Source of the DNA: Lagopus muta | Lineage: Eukaryota; Chordata; Aves; Galliformes; Phasianidae | DNA: 64,000 nt | Reading direction: 5' to 3' | Assembly (NCBI RefSeq): GCF_023343835.1 | Contig: NC_064448.1 | Span: 13,981,531-14,045,530, forward strand | Shown: piece after piece, positions 24,886 to 62,700 of the stretch | Numbering within the stretch: position 1 is the stretch's first letter | How the letters are laid out: every line of letters starts with the position of its first letter | Notes under the pieces: model-generated | Seen by the model: only the letters and a program-made list of their open reading frames with translations | Databases searched by the model: none | Told to the model about the DNA's origin: nothing | Program-made: the position numbers and the translations under genes

Positions 24886-27060
24886 TTTTGTGTGGTCATT
24901 CATTAAATCTGTCTGCATCTCCTGTAATATCAAAGACCTTCATTTTTGTACCTCCTCACATTTCCTCTCTATCTTTTTCAGTTTGAATTTATCTTTTATC
25001 TACCTGAAGTTTCCTCCTGAGATTTCTCTGGAGTTTGTGCTTCAGTCAGATGTGGTTTCTGGGAGGAGACTGAGAAATCCTCCTGCTGAAGTAAGCAAAG
25101 AAATGCTGGGCAGGGGCGGTCCTGCAGTGCCCAGTGCCCCTGCCCAGCTGAGCACTTAAATGCTGTGGGCTCCGGCTCTGCAGCCACGTGGGCAGTGCTG
25201 GACAGCCCTCATCCCACAAGTTAAGTACGTTGAACGTGTTCAGGTTTTTACTGGCTGGCTTTATGGTGGTTTTCTTCCTGTGAACGTACACAAAGTTGGT
25301 ACCAGCTCAGTGCTCAGAGCTTGTTGCATTTTGCCCATGCAGCTACTGAAGGAAAAAGTGGGGCGGTGTGCTAGTGTAAGTAGTACTGAAATCTTGGCAC
25401 CAGAGCTTCAGAGTCACAAATTAGTTCCAAAAGACAAATTACAATGGAGATAACAGCCTTAGAAGGATGCTGAGGGGCACTGCTGTGGAAAACGGGGCTG
25501 GCTTTTCTCTTTGTAAAGTTCCCTTCTGCAGATAAAGCTGCAATGAGGGGAAGGCATCATGGGCGGTACAGAGGGAGAAATAAGATTGGGAGTTTTCAGA
25601 GTCGGGAAGAAAGCTTGTTAGCACCAGCAGGAAGAATACAAGAGGCAGATCTGCTGGCACTTTATCTGTTAACACGAGGCTGCCACAGCCCAAGTGCACC
25701 AACATTTGGCCTCAAGAAACTGGGGTGTGAGAGTGTGATTAAGCAGCGTGGAGAACTGAAACTGAAATTCAGTTCAGTTTCCTGGTAGGAAGCATTCTTA
25801 TGTGCCAGGCCTGTGAGTCAGGCAGAGTGTTTTTGTGGTTTAACACTTGAGGGACAGGCATAAGTAAATGCATTGTAATCTTCATTTCCAGTAAGTGCAT
25901 TACCCATCACTTCAATAGCAGTTGCTGAAAAGCAGGTATGAGCTGAAGGGGAGAATGCTGTTCTGACAGCCTGTTCAGCTACAGCTGCTCCAGGGAGCCC
26001 AGTGGCACAGGGAAGTGCTGGTAGAGATGTCTATAAAGTAAAAGCATAAAGCAAACCAACCCCTGCAGCAAAATAAATCTGCCCTCCTCCTGGCTCCCAC
26101 CAGCTGCCTTGCTCTTTATTTCTGCAAACTCCCACCAGGCCCTCCTTGGGCTGTGCATTAACTTGATTCTCACCACCGCCACCAGCCTGCACTAGGCTGC
26201 AGTCAGAACCTGGGTGCACAGCAGAAGGGAGGGGAGGTGGTTTTGTCTGCATGTATCACATGTAAACAAGCAGGAATGGTTTCTGTGTCTTTCCTGTTTC
26301 TCTCTGCACTTCTCCCGTTAACACTGTGCTGCTCAGGCCAACGCCCCAGGCACTGCCTTTGCTTTCTTCCCTTCCTACTAGAGAATGACACTGGTAACCC
26401 CTGGGCCTGTTGCTTTGTGTCCATCTGATTTTGGCACATCAGCAGGCTTTGCATTGATTCCAGAAGGTGATTTGGCTGCTTCATAGCCCAGAGGCCACGA
26501 GATCTCTCTTGTTTGTTTCTTCTTCTGAGCCAGTTCTGTTTTTCTGATAGGGATGAGTTTCTCCTCCTCATTAAGATCTCAGTTCCGAGCACTGCCCCGC
26601 TCAGCAGGGAGGTCTGGGGGCTGAAGGACAGCTTGGAACAACCGAGCAGCGTGGAAAGGCTCAGCCAGGCGCTGAGCACTGTGTGTGCTTTCCTGGCAAA
26701 AGTGTTTAAGTGAGAAAACTGTGTTTGTTAACAGAAGCAAACTGCTACAGCATTACAATGGCTCTGCTGCTCCACAGAGAGACCTTGCAAAGAGCCTAGG
26801 AAGAGTTTGTTTGCTTATTTTTGCTACATCTTTGAGGAGTTTATGATGAGAGCACGAGGCCTTACAGAAAGTTGTTTTAGGCTGTTTGGAGCTGGGCTGC
26901 ATGCCTGAGGAACACCAGGCTGTGCTCCCATTGCCCGCTGTGGTGGGGGGAGAGAAAATGCAATGAAAAAATATTGCGGGGTTGGGATAAGAATAGGGCC
27001 ACTGCTCACCTGACAGCATCAAAGGTCTCTCCTATGGATGCTGCCCTTCCTGAACTGATC
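24886..27060. other. Intergenic stretch between RBL1 and SAMHD1
   Basis: No gene is supported here. It holds copy 2 of the direct duplication (25439-26062). The remainder, including frames on the minus strand around 26203-26679, shows no splice-compatible or recognisable coding signal. Confidence 0.6.
25439..26062 (+). repeat. Direct duplication, copy 2 (between RBL1 and SAMHD1)
   Basis: Second copy of the 624-bp unit at 20696-21319, same orientation, no indels. It lies about 570 bp after the RBL1 polyadenylation signal. The two copies flank RBL1 exons 21 and 22 and the whole 3' UTR, as well as the mariner element at 21402. Confidence 0.9.
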
Positions 27061-27400
27061 CCACTTGGGCTTCCCATGGGCTGCAGCTCTCCAAGCATTG
27101 CTCCGCTGTGGCTCCATACCATGGGGATGGGGCCCATCCTTTAGGCACTGCTCCAGCTCCCCCAGACCCTCTGCTCCCTCCAGCTCTTCCCCACGGGCTG
27201 CAGCTCCATCCCAGGCCCTGCGGGGCTCCGTGGGCTGCACCTTCTTCAGTCCACGTCCACTGCTGCACCGCAGGTTCCCCCACGGCTGCAAGGGGAGATC
27301 TGCTCCGTGCGGTGCCGTGGGCAGCAGGGGGATGGCCTGCTCCACCGTGGGCCTCTCCTGAGCTGCAGGACGATGCCGCTCTGTGCCCGGGTCACCACCT
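27060..27400. repeat. Degenerate GGGCTGCAG-rich repeat upstream of SAMHD1
   Basis: Variants of CCATGGGCTGCAGCTC / CCACGGGCTGCAGCTCC recur at least five times, with CTGCTCC and CACCGTGGGCCTCTCC interspersed. This resembles a low-copy degenerate tandem array or an avian interspersed repeat that I cannot name. The long open frames over it reflect its repeated, GC-rich make-up. Confidence 0.4.
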
Positions 27401-27726
27401 GCCCTCACTTGGGCTGTTTCTCCCCCCCTCTTCGCCCTCTCGTCGCTCTCCCTTAAGCCCACCTCCGCAGGGGCACGGCTCACAGCGGCCCCGCACCCTC
27501 TGCTCCCAGAACTTTCTGTGCAAGCCCAGCACGCGAGTGCGCGCTTCTCGGCCGTAGGGGCACGGGGGCGTCGCGAGCATGGCGGACACGCGGGCGGCGC
27601 GCCACAGCCCTTCTGTGGCCCCGGGCGCGGGGCCGCGTCGGGGCGGGGCTCGCGCCGCAAGGCGCTTCCCGCGCGGGGCGGGGGGCAGAGCCACGAGCCG
27701 CGGCATCGGGGGGCCGCGCCGCGCGC

Positions 27727-27734
27727 TGACGTCA
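27727..27734 (+). promoter_or_regulatory. CRE/ATF palindrome in the SAMHD1 promoter
   Basis: TGACGTCA, the full CREB/ATF palindrome, ends 44 bp before the SAMHD1 ATG in the CpG island, so it falls at the core promoter or in the 5' UTR. Full CREs of this kind are typically bound when unmethylated. Confidence 0.6.
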
Positions 27735-27778
27735 CGGCGGCGCCAGAGCCCCGCGGCGGGGCCGGAGCGGAGCGCGCG

Positions 27779-50949
<23,171 letters not shown>

Positions 50950-52720
50950 GGTGTCTCCTTTTGCACTGTTCAACCACCTCCTTCAGAAGACGGGCAGCTC
51001 TGAGCAGCAGCTCTTTTAAAATGCAATCCAATGAACTGTAAAAAAAAAAAAATAGAGGAATGCAGCAGTGCATTTTACAATACCATGTGCTTTTATGTGT
51101 GCACTTAAACTTAAGTGCTTATTTGGATTGAAATGCTACAAAGCTAACAGAGAACCTGTTACAGCAAAGCGAGCTCAGTTCTCGTGTGTTTTTGAATGTA
51201 TTGGTGCTATTATAGCAAGAGGAACTTCATTTAAAAAAACCATTCATCATAATGGCCAGAAGTGCAGTGGGTTTGACACTGCTTGTCCTGATCCCTTCTG
51301 AAGGCAATTGCAGCGTTCCTGGAGCTGGTGGAAAAACTTCCTTCTCCTTTAATCTTTGTTATTCCACCACCTCTTGTTTTCTGTAACGATCTTTTTATTG
51401 AAGATGACAGTTGTGGTGTTGAAAGCTGATGGGATGCAGGCCTCTTGCTATGAAAGTGACCACACAACTTGTATTGAAGTAGCACTGCCCTGCAGTGGCA
51501 CGCAGCGTTTTACTGTTTTTATAGCATATTTTTGATACATTGAATGTAACTCTTTTTTTAACTGCTACACTGAACTGCAGAACTCCTCAACAGCTCCGTG
51601 CCTGGGGTGCTTGCAGGAAAGCAGAGCTCAGTGCTGGCTCTCAGTGTAGTGGTGGCCCAGCAGTGGCTCTGCTTCTCCTTGCTCCCAGCACAGGCTGTTT
51701 CTGCATTTCTCTGCACTGGGTGGTCAGGTTCTTCAGGAACCCTTCCATGATTGCATCCCGTCCCTGTTTTCCTGGCCTGATGGTTGCTGTTCTGGTGTAT
51801 TTTTTATCTCCCTTACAGACAATAAGGGTTCTTACACTCTCCCCTATGGGCAGTACTAGTGTGAGTGTTCCTAGGTGTCTGTCCCATCAAAAAGCAAACA
51901 AGGAAGACTTCTTCCCCGTTATACTCAGGTCTGAGGTGTTCTCTTTGAAGGCTGCTTTCTTTAAATGAAGTTAATTAATAAAAACCCATCTTCAAAACTA
52001 CTAAGTAAAGCGTTCTCACCCTCAAAACTGCGAAGTAAAGTGTTCTTTAGTGCTCAGAAACTGGAAAAGAGCTTTGGATTTCTGTGTCTGAAGAGAGGAT
52101 ATAGAAGCTCAGCATTCAGACGTGACAGCCAAGCTTTTGAAGCCAAGCTTCTGCGTGAGAAGGTGGTGTCACTCTTCTCCCGTCTGGTTGCTTCCTTGGG
52201 CTGGAGGCTGATGGCAGTGACGTGAGAGGAGGTATTGGCCTGCTTTGCAGATGTGGTCTGAACTGCTTTGCAGTTGTTGTTCTGCGCTCAGCTGCTTGTG
52301 AGCCTGTGTTTAATGGTGATGCAGCACCGCCTCTGCTGTTCCTGTTAATAGCATTTCACAGCTGCAGTGTACCACGTTACTGCTGGAAGGTGGGGGGACC
52401 TTTATAGAAGCTTTTGGAGTACTTGTTCTATGGTTCAAGGAATAATGTTACAGAGTGAAGGCATTTATCCTCGTTATCTAAGTGAAATCAAGTACTGTTC
52501 CAAAATAATGTAATTCTATCACTGTTCCTTGGGTTTGTTTTGATGCTGTTATAAAAGGTGCACTTTATATTTGGGAAAAGCTTTCTGCTCAAAACTAAGC
52601 AAAAACTTTGTACTTAGAACTTAACATCTGGTAGAGTTGGGACTCTTCTTTTTCTCAGACATAATCTGAGCCTTTCTGTGCTGAAAAATAAATTAATAAA
52701 CAACGATTTTAATATTCTTG
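50950..52720 (+). other. SAMHD1: 3' UTR of SAMHD1
   Basis: About 1.75 kb after the stop (TAA 50947-50949). It contains an A-run near 51040, an early AATAAA at 51977-51982, and two roughly 25-bp tandem units at about 51991-52042 (TCAAAACT..AAGTAAAG.GTTCT). The end is set by paired AATAAA signals near 52690. The coding-looking frames here have no support. Confidence 0.7.
52687..52700 (+). terminator. SAMHD1: Paired polyadenylation signals of SAMHD1
   Basis: AATAAA occurs at 52687-52692 and again at 52695-52700, followed within 50 bp by TG-rich sequence (GTGTGTGAACTTTG). An alternative earlier signal is at 51977-51982. Confidence 0.7.
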
Positions 52721-53344
52721 CAGTGAATTGCAGTGTGTGAACTTTGTTAAAAACAGCAGTCTCGCTGTGCAGGGCTAAGCAGCCCAATGAACTTCTGAAG
52801 GTGCCTAGAAATGATTTGGGGGAGTTAGGAGGATTAAAGTCCTTTTGAATTTGGTTGTTGTGTGCAGGTGGGGCTGATGGGTGGAACTCCGTGCTGCTGG
52901 GTTCCAGAACTCAGATCTCTCCTTCCCCTGCTTCCACTTCAAGCAGGGCGGTGTGGGGCTGCTGGGGATGCGTCGTGTGCTCAGAGCAGAGGCTGCTGCT
53001 GCAGGGCATTGCAAAGGAGGGCTGCAGAAGGCAGGTGGGCAGCCCAGGGAGAGCGCAGAGCTGGTGCACCCACGGCTGGTGGAGCAATGCAGGAAGGCCC
53101 AGCGCTGAGGGGAGAGGTGTGAAGTGTGACCCTGGTGCAGGTATTAGGCAAACCAACTGGTGGCTGGACCCGGTGGTGCTCACTGATGCAGATGAGCTCA
53201 TTAAAGAAGTTCAGATTAGAGTTGTTCTGGGCTCATGAGCTGTTCACGAAACAGCTTCATCTGCAGATAATACGAAGCTGAGATGCCTATGGCCCCTTTG
53301 TTCCCCTGCTGATCTGCTTGAAGCTGGAACAATCGCAGCCATCC

Positions 53345-53800
53345 TGTGGTTCATGCTAGGAGTCAGCGGTGGGTCCAGGCCTGTATCACTGCCTCACTAA
53401 CGATCTGGGTGATGGAGCTGAGCCCTCAGCAAGTGCTGAGGATCCCAAAGTGGGAGGAGCAGCTGATGCAGCTGAAGGCCGTGCAGCCATCCAGAGGGAC
53501 CTGGACAGGCTGGGGAAGTGGATGTTGGGCAGCTCATGGATTTTAACAAGGGGAAGTGCACAGTCCTGCCTCCAGAGAAGAACAGCAGGAGGTACCAGGG
53601 CATGCAGGGAGCACCCATCTGGAAAGCCACTGCAGAAAAGGCCCTGGTGAGGCCACAGTGTCCAGGTGTGGGCTCCTCAGTGATACGGAATTGGACTCAG
53701 GAAACAGCCGCCAAGCTGCCGAGGGGGCTGGGAACATCTTTCCATGAGGAGAGTGCTGGGATGGTCTTCCTGCCAAAGAGAAGGCTCCAGGGGATTGTAT
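53345..53800 (+). repeat. CR1 LINE remnant between SAMHD1 and TLDC2
   Basis: The plus strand encodes degraded CR1 reverse-transcriptase end motifs: 'AAIQRDLDRLGKW' in one frame and 'FNKGKCTVL' in another. A scrambled 3' region follows. A possible start of the same copy near 53120 is unclear. Confidence 0.8.
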
Positions 53801-55266
53801 CACCGTCAGTAAATTGTGGAACGTCCAAAAATTGGTGGTAGAGCAGTTGCCTCTATTTCCTTTTGAGAGATGAACTAGAAACTCAGCCTAGGGTCCTGCT
53901 GTAAGGAAAGGGCAGGAGCAGGGAAAAGGTTGCTGGTCCAACAGCAGCCAGTTGCGGGTGCCGTGTGGTGTCCCTGCCCACTGCTGCACACCGTGAACCA
54001 GGAGCACAAGGCTTTGAACTGCTGAAGGCGAATGTGCCCTCTGAAAAGGTCTATCAGAACATTTAAGGCCATCCCCGGCTCCTCTATTATTAAGGCCTAT
54101 TTCGTTTGGACCCCCATCCCTCCCAGCAGCCCTTTCTGGGACTGGTTCATGTGCGCAGCTGCCGTTCCTTGCTGCCTGCAGGATCTGTGTCACCTTCAGC
54201 CTGGAGTGGGTGAGTCAGGGATCAAAGGGCGGCTGCACTTTGGTCGTTCTGTGCGGGTGGAGCTAACGGGTGGCATTTTCCATGCTGTTGGATTCACAAA
54301 TGCACAGAAGCCCTCTCCTCCCCAGCACTTTCTGTTGGAATACCGTGACACTGCGCAGCTTCCCTCAGCCGCCCTCCCAGCAGACTTAAAGCAGTCGCAG
54401 TCGGCCGTTGCCCCGAGCGCCTGGGGAAAGGTGGGCAGGGAGATGTCAGCCCTGCCAAAGAAAGGGGACACAGAGCAGCCAGAGCCGCTCCCCCTGCAGG
54501 ACATTCCGTGGCCGAGCCCAGCCAGGGCCAGCCCTGCTTGATGCACGCAGAACCTGATGGCGCTGGCTGGGGGTTCTGGTGGCAGACGCCCCAATGTCCC
54601 CATGGTGCCATGTGTCACGGCGGCGGTGACCTCCCAGTGTGGGTGCCAGAGCTTTCCCCGCACAGGAGAACATGAAGCGTGGGGGCACCGTGAGCCGAGC
54701 CATGGGTGGACATTGGGGCAGGGCAAGGAGGGGCCTCGGGCTTCTTGGGTCTGTTTGTAAGGTCTGTGTGAGGCCTGTGTGAAGGGGATACACTGCGGGA
54801 CTGGGCCAAGCACAGCTGGAGCCACAGAGCATCCTGCAGAACTTAGGAAAAAGCAGTTGTTGCTTTGCTAAAATTCTTCTCTTGGACGTGGGCCCATCAG
54901 AGCAACAGGGAGCTGTTTTATTTCACGGGGATTCAGAACTCCTCACTCGTATCTTCGGCCACGGGAGACCAAAGAGTCTGGTGAGGTTCATTGCCGATGA
55001 GCACAGGGTAAAGTCAAGCAGTGCAGTCTGGGTGATGGGTGGAACCAAGCTCCATCGAATTACAGGAGCGGGAATGGAATGTTGTTTCTGCATTAGATAT
55101 TAAAAAGGGCAATTGGTTGGAAGAAGTAGAACATAATGCATTTGTATTCTGTAACATTTCAGAACATAATTACCGAATTACGTGGTTAATGCTTTCTTGC
55201 AAAATTGCAATAGTTGTTCAATGTTCCAAACAATGTGGGTATAGTGTTAGGGTTTAGAAAACATAC
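53801..55266. other. Intergenic stretch, nothing firm
   Basis: GC-rich to 54840, then more AT-rich. Open frames occur on both strands (for example minus 54196-54825) but none has a recognisable domain, conserved start or splice pattern. The part after about 54870 may belong to the LTR-like region that follows. Confidence 0.4.
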
Positions 55267-55778
55267 TGTAGGGTTGTTCTCCTAGGATAAGAAACTCCCA
55301 GCAAAAGAAAAACAGATTTAGCAAACATCAAAGAGGACAGGGCCTCTGCACAAGGCCGGGCTGTGTCACCCCGTGGGAAGGTTGGGACGTGACGGGCACC
55401 AAGATCCTCCCCAGTGTCCTCCTTCCGAGCTTATCTCTATGCAAGGGAGGACAAGCAGATACCCAGAAAAAAGGACCTAGTGTGGAGAAAGGGTTAGAAG
55501 TTAATGAATTAATTAGAGATTTACGCTCAGACAATGAAGATTTATGTTTGTCCAGTATTTGCATGTTCAGTGAAGCATCAAGAAAATTGTGAACCTAAAG
55601 TACTCAGCCAACGAGGAACCAGGGGAGAAAGAGATCAGCGTCGGGCAATAGGAAATAAAAATGGAACGCTGTTTTCTGGGTGCTCTCCTGCTTGCAGGAG
55701 GCCCGCCATTGCAATTGCAATAAAATCTGCTTTATCAGAGATACCGTCCTGATACAGTATTTGGATATTTCCAAAACA
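55267..55778 (+). mobile_element. Possible fossil solo LTR
   Basis: About 512 bp bounded by TG and CA, with an AATAAA (about 55719) some 60 bp before the right end and an A/T-rich TATA-like stretch near 55650. This is the order expected of an LTR (U3, R with polyadenylation signal, short U5). No matching target duplication is evident at these ends, so the boundaries are uncertain and the family is not identified. It is treated as an old, inactive remnant. Confidence 0.35.
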
Positions 55779-55869
55779 GGTTTTACCTGAAGCTGCTGCT
55801 TTCTGTATACAGCTTCATGGCACTGTTATTTTGGCAATAAGGACGAGGCTCAGAGTGCAGCTCTTCCCA

Positions 55870-55875
55870 TTTATT
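55870..55875 (-). terminator. TLDC2: Polyadenylation signal of TLDC2
   Basis: TTTATT on the plus strand, AATAAA on the minus strand, about 345 bp after the TLDC2 stop (56219-56221). The implied 3' UTR runs 56218 to about 55850. Confidence 0.7.
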
Positions 55876-56218
55876 GGTGGCCAGCAGCCTTTCACACACC
55901 AGCCCCGCTCCCACTGTCCTGAGGGCAGCAGCTGGTGGGACAGGGCCATCCCAGGTGCTCACTTCTCCCCCAGCACACACACGGCTCCTGACTCGTGCCC
56001 TTCTGGGGGCCGTGCCCATCTCTGCCAGGCTGCGTCCAAAGGTGCTGCAGGCAGGGCTGGCCCTGCAGGGCACCGCGTGCACCACAGCACCCTGCTGCAG
56101 GGCCGGCATCCCGCAGGGTTCCGTCCGCACCGCCCTTCCCAGTGCCTGCAGGACGGGGCACAGCTCTGTTGGCTCTGAGAACCGTAGTTTCAGGCGCGTC
56201 CTGTGGCACTGCTGCCCG

Positions 56219-58939
<2,721 letters not shown>

Positions 58940-60994
58940 CCTGTGTGCTCCTGGGGTGCTGCGCTGCTGGGGACACCTCGCACTGCCCCAGGTTAATGTT
59001 CACCTGCTCTGGCCCCTCCCCAGCCCCCGGTGCCTCCACCAGCGTGTCAGTATGACGCAGGGTTGGGTGTGGAGCCCTGCAGCCTCGTGGAGCTGGGATG
59101 AGTGGGCAGGTGCACCAACAGCGTGAGGATCCCTTGTTTTGGGATCAACCAACAGGTCATGGTCAGTGTTGCTCTTTGCAACACAACTGTTGCAATAGCT
59201 GTGTTAAGTGTCAACACAGTGCAGTGGGAATGGTGCAGCTGCAGGGCAGCACAGGGCACTCTGCCCTGCTGTGGGATGCACGGCCTTGGGCTGCACTCAG
59301 CGATTGGGCAGCTGGGAGAACTGGTGATCCATGAGAGCTGGGCTTGATGACTGCAGAAAGAGGGAAACACTGGGCTGTGGTGTCCCTGCCATGGCCTGGG
59401 GCTGCTGCAGAACAGTGAGGGACTGCAGTGAAACTGCGCTGGCCTCCTGCTGCTACTGACCCAAAACCCATGTTCCCAAACAGCCGGTACCAGGTGAGCC
59501 TGTGCTGCGGAAGGACTTTCCATTTATGCAAATATCAGACAGGGAAGATGAAGGTGCAAGGCAGCACCCTGCATGTTAGCAAGATGGCACAGTGGCTTCT
59601 TTCTGCCTTGCTGCATAGAGCCTGGTCCCACAGCACTCCATGGGGGGATTTCAGGGTTTGCTTCCTTACCCACTGCAGATCCATGGGTCCTGGCTGCCCA
59701 CTCAGCACCCAATGACCCCATCAGGCTCTGTCAACAGGAGTGCCAGCTGAGTGTCCCAGCGCTTGGCATGGCTGGCACTGGGCCCCATCAGGGAGCTGTG
59801 GAGGACAGGGGGGCCTGGTGGCTCCAACATCTCACCTGGCACCCTGTACCAGGAGCATCATTAAAGCTCAGGACCAGGCATCTGGTCTCTGCCTGCTCCC
59901 ATAAAGGCCATCCTGTCTCAGTCCTTGTCTCTGGCCCCATCTCCTGCCAGGGTTCCACGTAACACCAGCATGCATGGCGTGGGCACCTACTGAGTTCAGT
60001 GCTGCCGGATCCCATCTTGCCATGGAGATGTGCCAGCTGTGAGGGTTCATTCACATGAGGAGCCTCCCTTCAATTCTAAGAAAAAAGACCTTAAGGGAGT
60101 AAAATCTTTCAAGGCTCTTTCAGAATTGAGCTGCCACAATTTTCCTTTCTGCCAAAGGCCATAAATGTATACTGAGGATCCACCAAGCATTTGCATGCCT
60201 TTCTGTTTAGGAGCAAGGATGCTCAGTGCGTTTCACCCACCGCGTGCCCTCCTGTACACCATTATCCCTGCTCAGGGCTGCTTTTGCGTGCCAATTTGGG
60301 AGCTGCCTCCCAGGAGACCCAGCAGGAGCCAGCCCCAGAGCAGGCCCCTGGGCACGGCCACAAAGCTCAGCTGCTGCCTGCAGCTCTGAGCTGCAGTCCT
60401 GTCACCTCCTGTCACTGCAGCCAGCACTGCCTCCCTCCTGACAAGCAACTTATTTTCTATTTTGGGGAAGGAAGGAGGGAGCTGCAAAATGGGTGCTGAG
60501 TGGAAGACACACCTGCAATTACCTGTGCCTGTCCTCTCCATAGCCACAACACACCAGTCAGCCCAGTTTGGTGCTGGCAGCCCCACACCTCCCCTGGTTA
60601 CCCCATGGCGATGCCTCGGGGGGGGGGGGGGGGGGCACTTCTTTGGGCAGTGACTGCTTCCTGAGCTGGACTGTGAGCATCTGCTGGGCAGACCTATCTG
60701 CAGCTCTGGTGTTCCCAGTGCCTTCCACGTATTTCCCAGTAGCCACATTTTGCATTCCTGTTTGCCCTTTGGTGCTGTTCAGAGCCTGCTAGTTACTTTC
60801 TGACTAAGCCCAGCCCCTCGGCTCGGAGCTACTTGGCCTGGAGCTACTCTTCCTGGTGGGGATGTGCCCTCTGTCCCCTCCCTGTACCAAAGTAAAACCA
60901 GCCCTGGGATTCCCGCAAAGCACAGGTCACACCCTGAGCGCCAGGTGACAGACTGCGCTCCTCCCTCCGCCCCTGTTCAACACAGAGCAGGCAA
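58940..60994. other. Intergenic stretch upstream of TLDC2
   Basis: GC-rich at first (likely the TLDC2 5' region, about 58940-59100), then ordinary sequence. No gene is supported. It holds an 18-base G tract at 60618-60635. I see no mobile element. Confidence 0.5.
60618..60635 (+). repeat. Poly(G) tract of 18 bases
   Basis: An uninterrupted run of 18 G in otherwise mixed sequence. It can form a G-quadruplex, and its length is prone to sequencing error. Confidence 0.95.
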
Positions 60995-61016
60995 ACGACT
61001 CCTAAAACTTGCACAG

Positions 61017-61022
61017 TTTATT
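61017..61022 (-). terminator. Polyadenylation signal of the right-edge minus-strand gene
   Basis: AATAAA on the minus strand, inside GCACAATAAACTGTGC, followed by a TG-rich segment (CTCTGTGTTG). It ends the transcript whose last coding exon is at 62814-62701. Confidence 0.6.
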
Positions 61023-61814
61023 GTGCTCTTTGCCATGCCGCACGGGGCAGCCCGGAGCAGCCGTGCCTTCGCGACCTGCGGCCCAGGGCTGCAGCATGGG
61101 GTGGCTGAGCCGGACTCACAGTAACACCCCCCGGCAAAAGCGCTAACAGCAGTGCAGTAAGGCAAAATTTTTAACTGTTAAAAAAAACCACAAGATTTGT
61201 TCATAAAACTGCCTGGGGAGGGCCTGGGCACGCCGCTCTCTCTGTTGCTCTGGGCCAGGCAGTCTTGTTTCCATGCTGACAAACCACCAGCCTTTCCGCT
61301 TTTTTCTCCGCACGGCTGAGGAGCAGCGGCCGCTCCCTGCCCCAGCACTGCAGAAGGCTTTCAACACTATGGTTAATGGCCCAGTGCCACGTGCAACCAG
61401 CAGAGCCCTGGGGATTCCCTCGGTGGGTCACATTCATGGGGTCAGCAGCAGCAAAAGCTCTGGAGAAAAGGTGTGAACACAGGGAAAGCAGCAGGGGAGC
61501 TGAAAGACAGCATGTTACAGAGCCTTCCACACACAGCAACAAGATACCTCCGCTGTGTGTGCAAGAGTGTAACACTGCCGTGACTATCCGTATGGTTAAG
61601 CTGCTGTGAAACACCTGGAGCCCAACAACTCTGTAACAGTGCAGTCCAAGGCACCTTCTGAGTTTGGTCTGTGGGGAGATCCTGACACCTCCTGGTCCCC
61701 AGCCCAGGCAGGCAGCTTGCTTGTTTCATGTGTGTGCTGCTGCCCCAAGCTATCACAACAGCGTAGTGCAAGCCCTGCATTGCCAAGCTTTGTTAACACA
61801 CAGAAATAAGGAGC

Positions 61815-62030
61815 AGTAGGAGACTACCTGCACAGCAGCGTTTCTTCTTCTGAGACCCTGCCACGTTTCTGTGCAGCTCCTCACAAGGAAGCATCCACTC
61901 AACAGGATAGAGCAGCTACCCACTACCCACACTGTAGTAGGAGACTATCTGCACAGTAGTGTTTCTTCCTCTGAGAGCCTGCTGTGATTCCCTGCAGCTC
62001 TTCACAAGGGAGCATCTACTCATAAAGGGG
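61815..62030. repeat. Two-copy tandem duplication, period about 121 bp
   Basis: AGTAGGAGACTACCTGCACAG at 61815 recurs as AGTAGGAGACTATCTGCACAG at 61936. Similarity continues through TTTCTTC.TCTGAGA, TGCAGCTC.TCACAAGG and AGCATC.ACTCA, then fades. It lies in the 3' UTR of the minus-strand gene. Confidence 0.85.
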
Positions 62031-62700
62031 TCGAACACTTGCACACTGCCCCCTGCTCCTGCTTTCCTCTAGTTCCAGTTCTCAGTAGTGACGTGAGTGC
62101 CAAGAGCTCCCACAGCAGCAGCTCCTCCTTCCAACAGTTCATCCTTGCTCACCTACTTGCTTTAAAAACTGCCCCTGTGCCTGAGCACATGGTTTTTCCA
62201 GAACCCGCAACAGCAGGCAGGCCTTTGGCACAGGCACCCAGATGTTCTCATGTCAAACAGGAGCATTACCAGTAAAAGCTGTGACAGGGAAATTTCCAGG
62301 AGAAGCAAACATTTTCAAGAAGCAGTGACGTAAAGAAAACAGTTAATGGTCTGAGCAGTTTCTGGTCCAGAGATCGAGCCCTGTTTTTAGCTCAAATGCT
62401 TGCTCCAGTTCCTGCTGGACTGCCCAGAACTGATGGCTGAGGTCTCAGTGAAAAGCACAGCTGAAGGAAGAAGGGAGATTCTCCGGTGAAGGTTCTTCTT
62501 GCAGCTCTTGCAGCTCTCAGCCTGCACTGTGTCCGCTGCTGCAGAGGGTGCTCCCAGAAGAACCGCAGCCCATTCTTTCGGTAGGTATCATCCCCAAAGC
62601 CAGACCTCATCCAGGGAACCTTCCCCACCCACCCCATATACACCCAGCTTCACATGTTCCTTAAAGTAGTCCATGGCCCAAGAAACAGTGGATTCAACCC

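Larger units (their letters stand above)
60995..62700 (-). other. 3' UTR of the right-edge minus-strand gene
   Basis: About 1.7 kb between the stop (62703-62701) and the polyadenylation signal at 61017. It contains a two-copy tandem duplication (61815-62030). The frames over it are not supported. Confidence 0.5.

Noticed and set aside
62392-62643. Minus-strand frame starting MYMGWVGKVPWMRSG
   Set aside because: It lies downstream of the stop of the terminal exon, in the inferred 3' UTR, with no acceptor before it and no recognisable family.
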